Assembly: GCF_028714655.1 (NCBI RefSeq)
Contig: NZ_JAQTLY010000001.1
Coordinates: 1 to 64,000, forward strand
Reading direction: 5' to 3'
DNA from: Sulfurimonas sp.
Lineage (GTDB): Bacteria; Campylobacterota; Campylobacteria; Campylobacterales; Sulfurimonadaceae
DNA: 64,000 bases
The translations under genes were made by a program, and so were the position numbers. Each line of letters starts with the position of its first letter. The stretch's first letter is position 1. Below the pieces are notes generated by a model. The model did not search any database, was not told the DNA's origin, and worked only from the letters and a program-made list of their open reading frames with translations. Positions 37,580 through 44,751 of this stretch are shown here, in pieces.

Positions 37580-37792
37580 ATGCAGATAGAAACACAATAT
37601 AGTTATGAAAAAACTTGGAGAAGAACGAAAGAGGATGATCTTTTGCAAATTATAGTAGAAGAAGTAGGCGATGCAGATCCGAAGGGTACGCTGGCTTATA
37701 TAAAAGAAGCGATAAAAAGCGGAAAAGTGATAACAGTCGGCAGTTGCAGATTTAGAGAAGAGAAAAAAGAGACAGCCGAGGGAAAAAAATGA
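37580..37792 (+). CDS. Conserved-looking small protein of unknown function
   Basis: This 70-residue soluble protein is charged at both ends, with a central helix pair (DLLQIIVEEVGDADPKGTLAYIKEAIKSG) and a short VITVGSCRFRE strand. No family is recognised. AAGGA lies upstream, and its stop region overlaps the DoxX start (ATGA), so the two are translated together. Confidence 0.6.
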   Translation: MQIETQYSYEKTWRRTKEDDLLQIIVEEVGDADPKGTLAYIKEAIKSGKVITVGSCRFREEKKETAEGKK

Positions 37793-38172
37793 CAAATGAT
37801 ATAGCAAAACTTATTTTGAGAGTTGCTCTTGGCGCTATGATACTCTTTCACGGATTTCATAAGATTATAAATGGGGTAGGTGGAGTAAAAGAGCTAGCCG
37901 TTAGTGCGGGATTTCCTGAATTTTTAGCTTACGGAGTTTATGTAGGTGAAGTAGTTGCGCCTATATTTATTATTCTTGGAGCATATGCAAGAGCCGCATC
38001 TTTAGTTTTGGCGTTTAATATGGCTGCTGCAATTTTTCTAGCCTACGGCAATTCACTCTTTTCGCTCGGCAAACACGGAGCACCTCTTTTTGAACTTCCG
38101 TTTTTATATTTTGTAATGTCAATTTTGATATTTATGCTCGGAAGCGGAAAGTACGCATTGAATAATAAATAA
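37789..38172 (+). CDS. DoxX-family membrane protein
   Basis: This is a 127-residue inner-membrane protein with four helices. It begins AKLILRVALGAMILFHGFHKI (the LR...LFHGxxK motif of DoxX), continues GFPEFLAYGVYVGEVVAPIFIILG, then two more helices ending FMLGSGKYALNN. DoxX proteins are tied to redox and thiol stress in some bacteria; the role here is not known. It is coupled with the 70-residue gene and convergent with the phosphatidyltransferase gene, 2 bp apart. Confidence 0.85.
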   Translation: MTNDIAKLILRVALGAMILFHGFHKIINGVGGVKELAVSAGFPEFLAYGVYVGEVVAPIFIILGAYARAASLVLAFNMAAAIFLAYGNSLFSLGKHGAPLFELPFLYFVMSILIFMLGSGKYALNNK

Positions 38173-38174
38173 TA

Positions 38175-38732
38175 TTATAGATGCGGAACTTTTACATTGG
38201 AGTTTAAGCTCCATCCGATGATAATCATTAGTATAATAACTCCAAAAATCGGTAAAAGCCCATAAGTAAAAGCCAGATAGGTTAGCCAGAGCAAAATTGC
38301 ACCCAGCGGTGTCGGTACACCGGTAAAAAATTTTGCAACTTTTCCTGCATCTGCATTAATATTAAATTGGATAAGCCTTCTAAGTCCGGAAATAACATAG
38401 TAGATACTAACGACTGCAGCCAATAAAATTGATATGCCTGAGAGGTTAAGAGTATAAACAGCTTGAAAAATCAGAAATACTGGAACAAGAACAAAACTCA
38501 AAAAGTCCGCAAAACTGTCTAGCTGAACTCCAAACTCGTTAGAAAGATGATATTTTCTGGCAATTTTGCCGTCAAAAATATCAAAAGCTCCGCCAATCCA
38601 AGCTAAGATAATAGCTACAAAAAAGTTATTTTGAGTTATAAAGTAGGTTGCTAAAAGTCCTGCGGCAATATTTACGAATGTAAACAGGTTTGCTAGATTA
38701 AAATGTGATGATGAGTTGTAGAGAAATTTCAT
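38175..38732 (-). CDS. pssA: CDP-diacylglycerol--serine O-phosphatidyltransferase (type II-like)
   Basis: This 185-residue integral membrane enzyme belongs to the CDP-alcohol phosphatidyltransferase family. The catalytic motif DGKIARKYHLSNEFGVQLDSFAD (about 54-76) fits DGx2ARx8Gx3Dx3D completely. About six helices follow the usual layout (FNLANLFTFVNIAAGLLATYF at the start). The NLxTxxNxxxG opening and a DF+LVP segment (DFLSFVLVPVFLIF) favour phosphatidylserine synthase over PgsA, but the substrate is inferred. Confidence 0.85.
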   Translation of the reverse strand: MKFLYNSSSHFNLANLFTFVNIAAGLLATYFITQNNFFVAIILAWIGGAFDIFDGKIARKYHLSNEFGVQLDSFADFLSFVLVPVFLIFQAVYTLNLSGISILLAAVVSIYYVISGLRRLIQFNINADAGKVAKFFTGVPTPLGAILLWLTYLAFTYGLLPIFGVIILMIIIGWSLNSNVKVPHL

Positions 38733-38789
38733 ATATTATCCGGTGCAAGTGAATTTGATAGAAATTATAACAAAATTAACAGAAACACA

Positions 38790-38873
38790 ATAGACTTCTT
38801 TTTTCTATAACCTAGATTGCTTCGTCGCAAGCTCCTCGCGATGACATTGCGAACAAAGTGAAGCAATATAAAA
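38790..38873. repeat. Palindromic intergenic repeat, ATTGC type (copy A4)
   Basis: CTAGATTGCTTCG...CTCGCGATGAC is followed by an inverted CATTGCGAAC...GAAGCAATA. The left border TAGACTTCTT...ATAACCTAG also borders the CCTGAA-type copy at 51.4 kb, linking the two repeat types. Confidence 0.8.
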
Positions 38874-38910
38874 AGAGGATTATGAAAAAAGTCTAATATC
38901 TATAATCTAC

Positions 38911-38959
38911 TTGATATTGGTTATCAATTTAAGAACTCTATAAGTTGATATTCATTATC
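38911..38959 (+). promoter_or_regulatory. Two Fur-box-like palindromes upstream of the porin
   Basis: TTGATATTGGTTATCAA (38911-38927) is a palindrome with GATA/TATC halves. GTTGATATTCATTATC (38944-38959) matches 13 of 16 positions of the AATGATAATCATTATC Fur core. Both lie 40-85 bp before the porin ATG, suggesting iron-repressed expression. Confidence 0.7.
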
Positions 38960-38996
38960 ATTTCTAAAGTTAAATAAAATTACGAAAAGAGTTTAC

Positions 38997-40220
38997 ATGA
39001 ACAGTTCAATAAAAAGTATGGTTTTAATTTCTACTTTGACATACAGCATGACAAGTATGGCGGAAGAAGTTGTGAAGGCAGACCAAAATGAAGCCTCAGC
39101 GATTGGGCAGATTTTTGAGGAGGGTAAAGTTTCAGGAAACATAAGATCTATGTATGCCGGATACAATATAAAAAAAGAAAACGAGAACAATATCTATGCT
39201 ACGGCTCTTGGCGGTTATTTAAAGTATGAGACGGCAGAGTTAAACGGTTTTAGTGCGGCTGCAGCTTTTGCAACATCTCATGATATCGGTTTTGCAACAG
39301 GAGACAAAGGCGTAAAACAAAATGATGAGCTGTCGTCGTCTGATGGAAAATACACCACGCTAAGCGAAGCATATTTAAACTATAAATACGATGATTTTAA
39401 TTTTCGTGCAGGTCGTCAGGTTATTGATACGCCGCTGGCGAACAGTGATGATATTAGAATGATTCAAAATACATTTGAAGCGTATATCGCAACTTATGAA
39501 ATTTCTAACTTTAATTTTATGGCAGGTAAACTGCAAAAGTGGCAAGGTTATGATGCGGGATTGAATGACGGTTGGATTAAAGCGGGGGAAAAGGGAACAT
39601 ACTTCGGCGGGGCAGTATACGCAGATGATATGATGAAAGCAAGCGGTTGGTACTACAACATTACTAAGCTTACTAATGCTGCCTATTTTGATGCAGCTCT
39701 TAAGTATGAGATAAACAGTGATGTGTCAAGTACCGGAGCTGTTCAATATTTAAATGAAAGTGAGATAAGCGGCAGCGGCACAAAAGCAGATATTTACGGA
39801 GTTAGGGCAGAATTGTCGGCTTACGGATTTGCTCTAAGTGCGGCATATAACAAATCTCAAAAGAAAGTCGGCAAAACGAGTTTTAGCGGTTTTGGAGGCG
39901 GAGCGCTTTTTACGAGTATGGATACGATGATTTTGGATAAGATAGTTTCTGACCGTGATGCAAAAGCAATGGTCGGAGGCATAAGCTATGAGATTGACGG
40001 TTTGACTCTCTCTTATGCTTACGGTAATTTTAAGGGTGAAGCAGACAGTCTTGGACAAAAAGCTTATATCGTAGAGCAAGATATCGGTGTCAAATATTGC
40101 ATTATTGAAGATAAGTTTAGCGTTAGTGCTGTTTATGCAGTACAAGCGGATAGAGAGAACTCGGCAAAAACAGATAATGATTGGAGTCGTCTTCAAGTAA
40201 TGGCAGCATATAGTTTTTAA
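38997..40220 (+). CDS. Outer-membrane porin (OprD-like, Campylobacterota type)
   Basis: This is a 407-residue outer-membrane channel with a signal peptide ending near MSMAEE. GKVSGNIRSMYAGYN is the usual opening of this OprD-related porin family. Repeated amphipathic strands follow (AELNGFSAAAAFATSHDIGF, LSEAYLNYKYDDFNFRAGRQVIDTPLANSDD), and the protein ends LQVMAAYSF with C-terminal Phe. The GRQ-DTPLANSDD loop is typical of the family. Fur-like boxes upstream suggest induction in low iron, so the channel may admit an iron compound. The substrate is unknown. Confidence 0.85.
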   Translation: MNSSIKSMVLISTLTYSMTSMAEEVVKADQNEASAIGQIFEEGKVSGNIRSMYAGYNIKKENENNIYATALGGYLKYETAELNGFSAAAAFATSHDIGFATGDKGVKQNDELSSSDGKYTTLSEAYLNYKYDDFNFRAGRQVIDTPLANSDDIRMIQNTFEAYIATYEISNFNFMAGKLQKWQGYDAGLNDGWIKAGEKGTYFGGAVYADDMMKASGWYYNITKLTNAAYFDAALKYEINSDVSSTGAVQYLNESEISGSGTKADIYGVRAELSAYGFALSAAYNKSQKKVGKTSFSGFGGGALFTSMDTMILDKIVSDRDAKAMVGGISYEIDGLTLSYAYGNFKGEADSLGQKAYIVEQDIGVKYCIIEDKFSVSAVYAVQADRENSAKTDNDWSRLQVMAAYSF

Positions 40221-40221
40221 C

Positions 40222-40378
40222 AGACTTCTTTCAAACAAAAAGTTCCTGAATCATACCCAAAGGCACGCGAGTTCAGGATGACGCGGTATAGTTGTTTAGG
40301 ATGATGGAAGCTCAGAAATTTCGTCATTGACAAACTTGTACCGCAAGGGTATTTCCTTCGATCATTTGGAATCTAATC
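40222..40378. repeat. Palindromic intergenic repeat, CCTGAA type with loop insert (copy B1)
   Basis: TTCCTGAATC...GAGTTCAGGATGAC is followed by an inverted CGTCATT...TTTGGAATCTAAT unit. The second unit's loop contains a 24-nt segment (40335-40358) that is the exact reverse complement of 44659-44682. It follows the porin stop after about 2 bp and could end its transcript. Confidence 0.8.
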
Positions 40379-40415
40379 AAAACCACACTTCTCAAAATAA
40401 ATCAAACAAGATGTA

Positions 40416-40483
40416 TATGATAACTAATATCAAAATCATTAAAAATTAAGCTTAAACTTGCTACTATATTGATAACAATTATC
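40416..40483 (+). promoter_or_regulatory. Fur-box-like palindromes upstream of the small-protein operon
   Basis: ATTGATAACAATTATC (40468-40483) matches 13 of 16 and TATGATAACTAATATC (40416-40431) 12 of 16 positions of the Fur core. The nearer one lies 16 bp before the 54-residue gene and overlaps where its promoter would end. Confidence 0.65.
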
Positions 40484-40498
40484 ATAAAGGAGTGTTTA

Positions 40499-40663
40499 AT
40501 GTCTGATGTTGCTATGAAAAGCGAAATAGATAAGCTTATAAAAGAGTCTGGATTGCTAAAACATCCAAAAATGGTTTGCTCCATAGTTAAAGTATTTAAA
40601 ATGAGGTATCCCGATATTGATGATGCCAGAGTTTGCAGATTTGCAAATGAAGTCTTAAAATAA
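40499..40663 (+). CDS. 54-residue protein of unknown function, probably iron-regulated
   Basis: This small soluble protein (M-S-D-V-A-M-K...) consists mainly of helices: SEIDKLIKESGLLKHPKMVC, then SIVKVFKMRYPDIDDARVC and RFANEVLK. It has two Cys. No family is recognised. The ATG has an AAAGGAG ribosome site 6 bases upstream, directly after a Fur-like box. Two more small genes follow within 15 bp each, so this leads a three-gene operon. Confidence 0.65.
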   Translation: MSDVAMKSEIDKLIKESGLLKHPKMVCSIVKVFKMRYPDIDDARVCRFANEVLK

Positions 40664-40672
40664 GGGGTTTTT

Positions 40673-41002
40673 GTGAGTGTTTTAGTAATAGGCGGAGATA
40701 AAATTGACGCTATAAAATCAATATTGAGTTATTTTGGGGCATCTAATATAGTTCATTGGAATGCAAGAAAAAAAGCAAGTACATGCAAAAAAATTATACC
40801 TGTCGATATAGAATGTGTAGTTATGTTGACATCTTTTTTAAATCATAATGCTATGAAACATTTTAAGAGCGAAGCCAAAAAGCGTGATTTGCCGGTTATA
40901 TGTTCTAAACACAACGGCAGTTGTTTTTACGATGAATACAAAAAAGTTATGGGCAATGAGTGTATAAACTGCGATGTTTATTCGAGCTGCAATATAAAAT
41001 AG
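40673..41002 (+). CDS. DUF2325 Cys-rich protein
   Basis: This is a 109-residue DUF2325 protein: SVLVIGGDKIDAIKSIL, NIVHWNARKKAST, VVMLTSFLNHNAMKHFKSEAKKRDLPVICSKHNGS. It resembles a small Rossmann-like half domain. It has eight Cys: CKK, C in IECVV, C in VICSK, C in GSCFYD, and a C-terminal ECINCDVYSSC cluster that looks metal- or FeS-binding. It starts with GTG after AAGGGG. Lying between two small unknown proteins behind Fur-like boxes, it may handle iron or FeS clusters; that is an inference. Confidence 0.75.
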   Translation: MSVLVIGGDKIDAIKSILSYFGASNIVHWNARKKASTCKKIIPVDIECVVMLTSFLNHNAMKHFKSEAKKRDLPVICSKHNGSCFYDEYKKVMGNECINCDVYSSCNIK

Positions 41003-41016
41003 ACAAAGGAATAAAA

Positions 41017-41211
41017 ATGGCGCAACAAATTATTAATGAAATAAACGAGTTTGTTACTTTTAGATTTGATTATACAAAAAACAGAGTAGTAAATCTAAAA
41101 ACAAACAGAGATGTAGAGGTGGATGAGTTTTTGGATATTCAGTATATACTTGACTGCAATAAAGTCAGATACAGTTTTGAGAAAAATTTTGAAATTCAGA
41201 TACTTAACTGA
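41017..41211 (+). CDS. 64-residue protein of unknown function
   Basis: This small acidic-basic protein (M-A-Q-Q-I-I-N-E-I-N...) has strand-like FVTFRFDYTKNRVVNLKTN and VRYSFEKNFEIQIL around a central DEFLDIQYILDC helix. No family is recognised. The ATG at 41017 has AAAGGA 6 bases upstream; the longer frame upstream overlaps the DUF2325 end and lacks a ribosome site. It is the third gene of the small-protein operon. Confidence 0.6.
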   Translation: MAQQIINEINEFVTFRFDYTKNRVVNLKTNRDVEVDEFLDIQYILDCNKVRYSFEKNFEIQILN

Positions 41212-41242
41212 GCATATCGGGTTAGATTTATAAACAGAGTAG

Positions 41243-44200
41243 TTAAAAAACTTTAACTACTCTGTTTAACTCGACAACAGGTGGGTTTGGCAGCTGCGGA
41301 TATGCTTTTTTTACCGCGTCCGTTACCCATTGCGGGTAGATTCTAAAGTTTAGTTTTACGGTAGCCGTTAGCGGATATTTTAGTGTTTTGTCCTTAGGTA
41401 TTTTGTAGGATTCGACTCGTCTCTCTCCTGCGGCAATTCTGGTGTCGCTTAAAAGTTTTTCATATTTCCAAAAAAGAAGTCCTGCGGGTTTACCCTCTTT
41501 GTCTGCAAATACTTTCATAAAAGGTCGTGCATCTTCGCCTAGATTACCGTCGCTTTTTAGTTTTCCGCTCTCAAATACGACTTTTCCGTCGGCATCTTCC
41601 AGCGTTACATCAAGCCATAGTTCCCTAAAGTCTGCAACGCCCGTCGGCAGATGATGTCCTGCCCCGACATTTGTTACTCCGACATCAATTTGAGACTCTT
41701 TGATATCTACATCAAGCTTTGCAGAAGTTTTTAGCAGTTGCAGTGTCTGATCTTCATTTTTTTTATTTTTCAGCCCCGATAAAAAATGATTTGAGCCGGA
41801 AAAATAGTGAACTTTTACATCATCTTTTATTTTGCCGCCATCGGTTGAGAAACCTTTTAAGGGATAGAATTTACCGTTTTGCAGATTTGTCATATGGCAA
41901 TCTATACAGCTTTTATGTTTGTTAGGATTGTCCGGATTGTTAAATGACGATTTTTCCCACTCTTTAAAAGTAGAGACTATCTCGCTTGCGTTACCCGGAC
42001 TAAACTCATCATGACAAGAGGCACAATAAGCGGCGTCTTTATAAACGGGTTTCATATAACTATCTTTATGAGCTTTGGGTTTTGAGTTTATAAATTTTTC
42101 ACTGAGCCACTGTCCTGCTTCTGATTTACTATCTTCAAACGCATACTTTTGGCGCTCGGTTATGTTTAAAGTATAAGATGCGTTTCCGCCCGCGTTTTCA
42201 ACCTTTGTAATCCTATGACAGGCAACGCAAGAGACTCCCTCTTCAAGTTTTGAATTGCCGTGAATTTTCAACTCCTCTATTAGGGTTTTTGCTCCTTTTT
42301 CAAAAAACTTCTCCATTGTATCGGTAGTTTTTTGCAAACCTGTCGTAACGGCACTTGGATTGTGGCAGCCCATGCACCATTTTCTAAACTCTTCACCCTC
42401 TGTTTTGGCTGCTAGATTTTCTAAAACCATATAGTAAGGGTTTGCTCCTGCTAAGTTTTTATGATTTGAATCCGCCCACTGATTAAATATATCAGAGTGG
42501 CATGATTTGCACTTTGCAGAGTTTGTCCAATCTTCTATGTGGTATTTTTCTACATCATCTTCGAGTTTTATCCAAGTAGAGAGATAACGCAAATTCTCTT
42601 TTGAGGTAACATAACGATGCAGATTTTGCATTTTATCTTTTAGCTCTGTGTTCATATTATCCGGGTTTGCCAAAGCTATTTGCGATTTTTTATCGGCTCC
42701 CATTCCGCCTTGCGTATCTCTGGCAATTCTCACATAATCAGCCAAAGGAGTTTTTGATATAAATCCGTTTAGATTGGAATGTCCGATAGTCGCTTTTTTG
42801 GATTTATCAATTTGTGTATCTTTAAATAAAAAGCGATTTGTAAAGTTAAACCCTTCAAAATGACAAGAGTTGCAGCTCATCCAAAAATCTCCGCTCATCG
42901 GAGTTTGGCTGTTAAAATCCGAATTTGCATTGTTAAACAGTCTCTTTCCCTCTCTCATTGCCAATGGCAGAGGATCTTTTTCAACCAAACGGGAAAAAGA
43001 CTCTTTTTGCAGTGTAATCTCTGCAAAAGGGTGACTTCCTCCGCTGTCTAAAAGCGTCATATCAAGAGTAGAAGCGTTTTGAACATATATGTTATTGTTA
43101 TCGGGATGCACTAAAATAGCTTGGGGATTTGTGCCGTTTGGGTAATCTCTAAAAATTTGGGTGGCTTTTGCTCCCGTTCCGCTTATATTCGATTTTGTTC
43201 TATGTCTTTTTATTTTAGAGTTATCATTGCTTCTTTCTAAATTAAAAACCATGATATCTTCGCTTCCCGCCAATGATACAAATGCTTTTTCTCCGTCATT
43301 TGAAAAGGTCAAATCACAAGGGTTTGATACAATCATGGTCTCATTTTTGTTGTTTAGTATATTTATGGATTTAAAAAGGTGTTTTCTTTTTTGCTCCTCT
43401 TCCCTCTCAGAGCCCTTCTCTAACGAGATAATTGAGATTGTAGGGAAAACGGTTGACTGAAATTGAAAAGGGTGGTCAAAATTCCATAAAACATGAACAA
43501 GCCAAGCTTCGCTGCCGTCAGGTTTAATCTCTATGTCATCCAAAAGCCTCGGCGCGCCCTGCGACACAAACTCGTCGCCATCTTGAGTCGAATGCAGAGT
43601 TATAGTTTTTAGTTTTGAGAAACTTTTACTGTCATAAATTGTTACAATGCCGAGCATCGTATGTGTTACTAAAAGTCTTCCGTCATCCGTTAGTGCCATT
43701 CCTCGCGGAGTGTCAAGAGTTTTAATAGTTTTTATAACACTGAAATTTTTATCGTCGATAACTAAAATTTCTTTATCTTCATAAATTGTTACAAAGAAGT
43801 ATCTGTTTTTTTCGTCATAAATTATTGCATGCGGTCTGTTGTGCGTTTTTATCTCTTTAATAATTTTATTCTCTTTGTTTAAAAAATAGACTCTGTTTTT
43901 CATATAGTCGGTTACGCCGTAAATGGACTCATCGCTGTTAAAAGCTATCCTTCTTATATCGCTTCCCAAAACTTTTTCAAATATTTTTTCGCCGCTTTTT
44001 GCGTTGATTTTAGAGACACTGCCGCCGTCTAGGTTTGCGCTGTAAATATATTGTTTGTCTTTGGTCAAATAAAGAGCCGAACTGCTTGTGCTTGAATATG
44101 AGAGTGTCGGAACAAGCAATGTAAAGAGAACTGCTGAAGCTAAAACAGCTTGTCTTTTAGCTCTATGCTTTCTCTTTTTTTGATCTCTTTTAAGATTTAA

Positions 44201-44590
44201 GTATGGAAAGTTGGTGTGATGCCATAAAAAGAAGAGTAGTAGAAATGAGCCGTATAAATGAAGATTGTATGAGTATGTGCCGATTTCATCACCGCCTCTG
44301 TTTCCTATAAAAAACAGATACAACCCGCTGAGAGTTATAAGTAAAAGCACTATTCCTAAAAACATACCGTTCCTATTATTTCTTTTTTTACCGATTATAT
44401 TATCTCTATATTTAAAAATATGAATGTTTACAAAAGGTATAATCAAAAAGACAGAAACGGCGATTGAACCGATAATATGCATGGCTTGCAGGATGGAGTA
44501 ATATCCCCAGTCGATATTAAAAATATCCCATTGAACTATGCCCGTTACAAACATAAGCACAATTGAGAGTTGAATGTAAACTGATTTCAC
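41243..44590 (-). CDS. Membrane-anchored beta-propeller multihaem cytochrome c fusion
   Basis: This 1115-residue protein joins three parts. Residues 1-165 hold about five membrane helices, with His in MHIIG/NIHIF (38, 57) and LHLYG/LWHH (111, 124, 125) placed as in b-type cytochromes. Residues about 165-535 are YVTN-like beta-propeller repeats (YIYSANLDGGSVSKI, PRGMALTDDGRLLVT, AILVHPDNNNIYVQN). From about 535 there are six CXXCH sites at 573, 694, 739, 788, 856 and 895; the last five resemble cytochrome c554 proteins (CKSCHSDIFNQW). A beta-rich tail ends the protein. It probably moves electrons from the quinone pool to a periplasmic acceptor. It lies 161 bp downstream of the 674-residue gene, which has a Fur-like box. 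Acceptor unknown; ferric iron is possible. Confidence 0.8.
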   Translation of the reverse strand: MKSVYIQLSIVLMFVTGIVQWDIFNIDWGYYSILQAMHIIGSIAVSVFLIIPFVNIHIFKYRDNIIGKKRNNRNGMFLGIVLLLITLSGLYLFFIGNRGGDEIGTYSYNLHLYGSFLLLFFLWHHTNFPYLNLKRDQKKRKHRAKRQAVLASAVLFTLLVPTLSYSSTSSSALYLTKDKQYIYSANLDGGSVSKINAKSGEKIFEKVLGSDIRRIAFNSDESIYGVTDYMKNRVYFLNKENKIIKEIKTHNRPHAIIYDEKNRYFFVTIYEDKEILVIDDKNFSVIKTIKTLDTPRGMALTDDGRLLVTHTMLGIVTIYDSKSFSKLKTITLHSTQDGDEFVSQGAPRLLDDIEIKPDGSEAWLVHVLWNFDHPFQFQSTVFPTISIISLEKGSEREEEQKRKHLFKSINILNNKNETMIVSNPCDLTFSNDGEKAFVSLAGSEDIMVFNLERSNDNSKIKRHRTKSNISGTGAKATQIFRDYPNGTNPQAILVHPDNNNIYVQNASTLDMTLLDSGGSHPFAEITLQKESFSRLVEKDPLPLAMREGKRLFNNANSDFNSQTPMSGDFWMSCNSCHFEGFNFTNRFLFKDTQIDKSKKATIGHSNLNGFISKTPLADYVRIARDTQGGMGADKKSQIALANPDNMNTELKDKMQNLHRYVTSKENLRYLSTWIKLEDDVEKYHIEDWTNSAKCKSCHSDIFNQWADSNHKNLAGANPYYMVLENLAAKTEGEEFRKWCMGCHNPSAVTTGLQKTTDTMEKFFEKGAKTLIEELKIHGNSKLEEGVSCVACHRITKVENAGGNASYTLNITERQKYAFEDSKSEAGQWLSEKFINSKPKAHKDSYMKPVYKDAAYCASCHDEFSPGNASEIVSTFKEWEKSSFNNPDNPNKHKSCIDCHMTNLQNGKFYPLKGFSTDGGKIKDDVKVHYFSGSNHFLSGLKNKKNEDQTLQLLKTSAKLDVDIKESQIDVGVTNVGAGHHLPTGVADFRELWLDVTLEDADGKVVFESGKLKSDGNLGEDARPFMKVFADKEGKPAGLLFWKYEKLLSDTRIAAGERRVESYKIPKDKTLKYPLTATVKLNFRIYPQWVTDAVKKAYPQLPNPPVVELNRVVKVF

Positions 44591-44626
44591 TTTTTAAACC
44601 TTGATAAAAGAATAATAGAGTTCTCT

Positions 44627-44748
44627 GAATAATTATTGAATTAGACCCTGAATGACCAAAGGAAATACCCTTGCGGTACAAGTTCAGGGTGGCGAGCAGT
44701 TCGTCATTCCAAGCTTAACTTGGAATCTAGTTTATGATTTAATCAGAG
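44627..44748. repeat. Palindromic intergenic repeat, CCTGAA type with loop insert (copy B2)
   Basis: TAGACCCTGAATGACC...ACAAGTTCAGGGTGGC plus an inverted GTCATTCCAAGCTTAACTTGGAATCTAG unit form a head-to-head pair. The outer flanks CTCTGAATAATTA and TTTAATCAGAG form degenerate terminal inverted repeats. The first unit's loop holds the shared 24-nt segment (44659-44682). Confidence 0.85.
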
Positions 44749-44751
44749 TTT

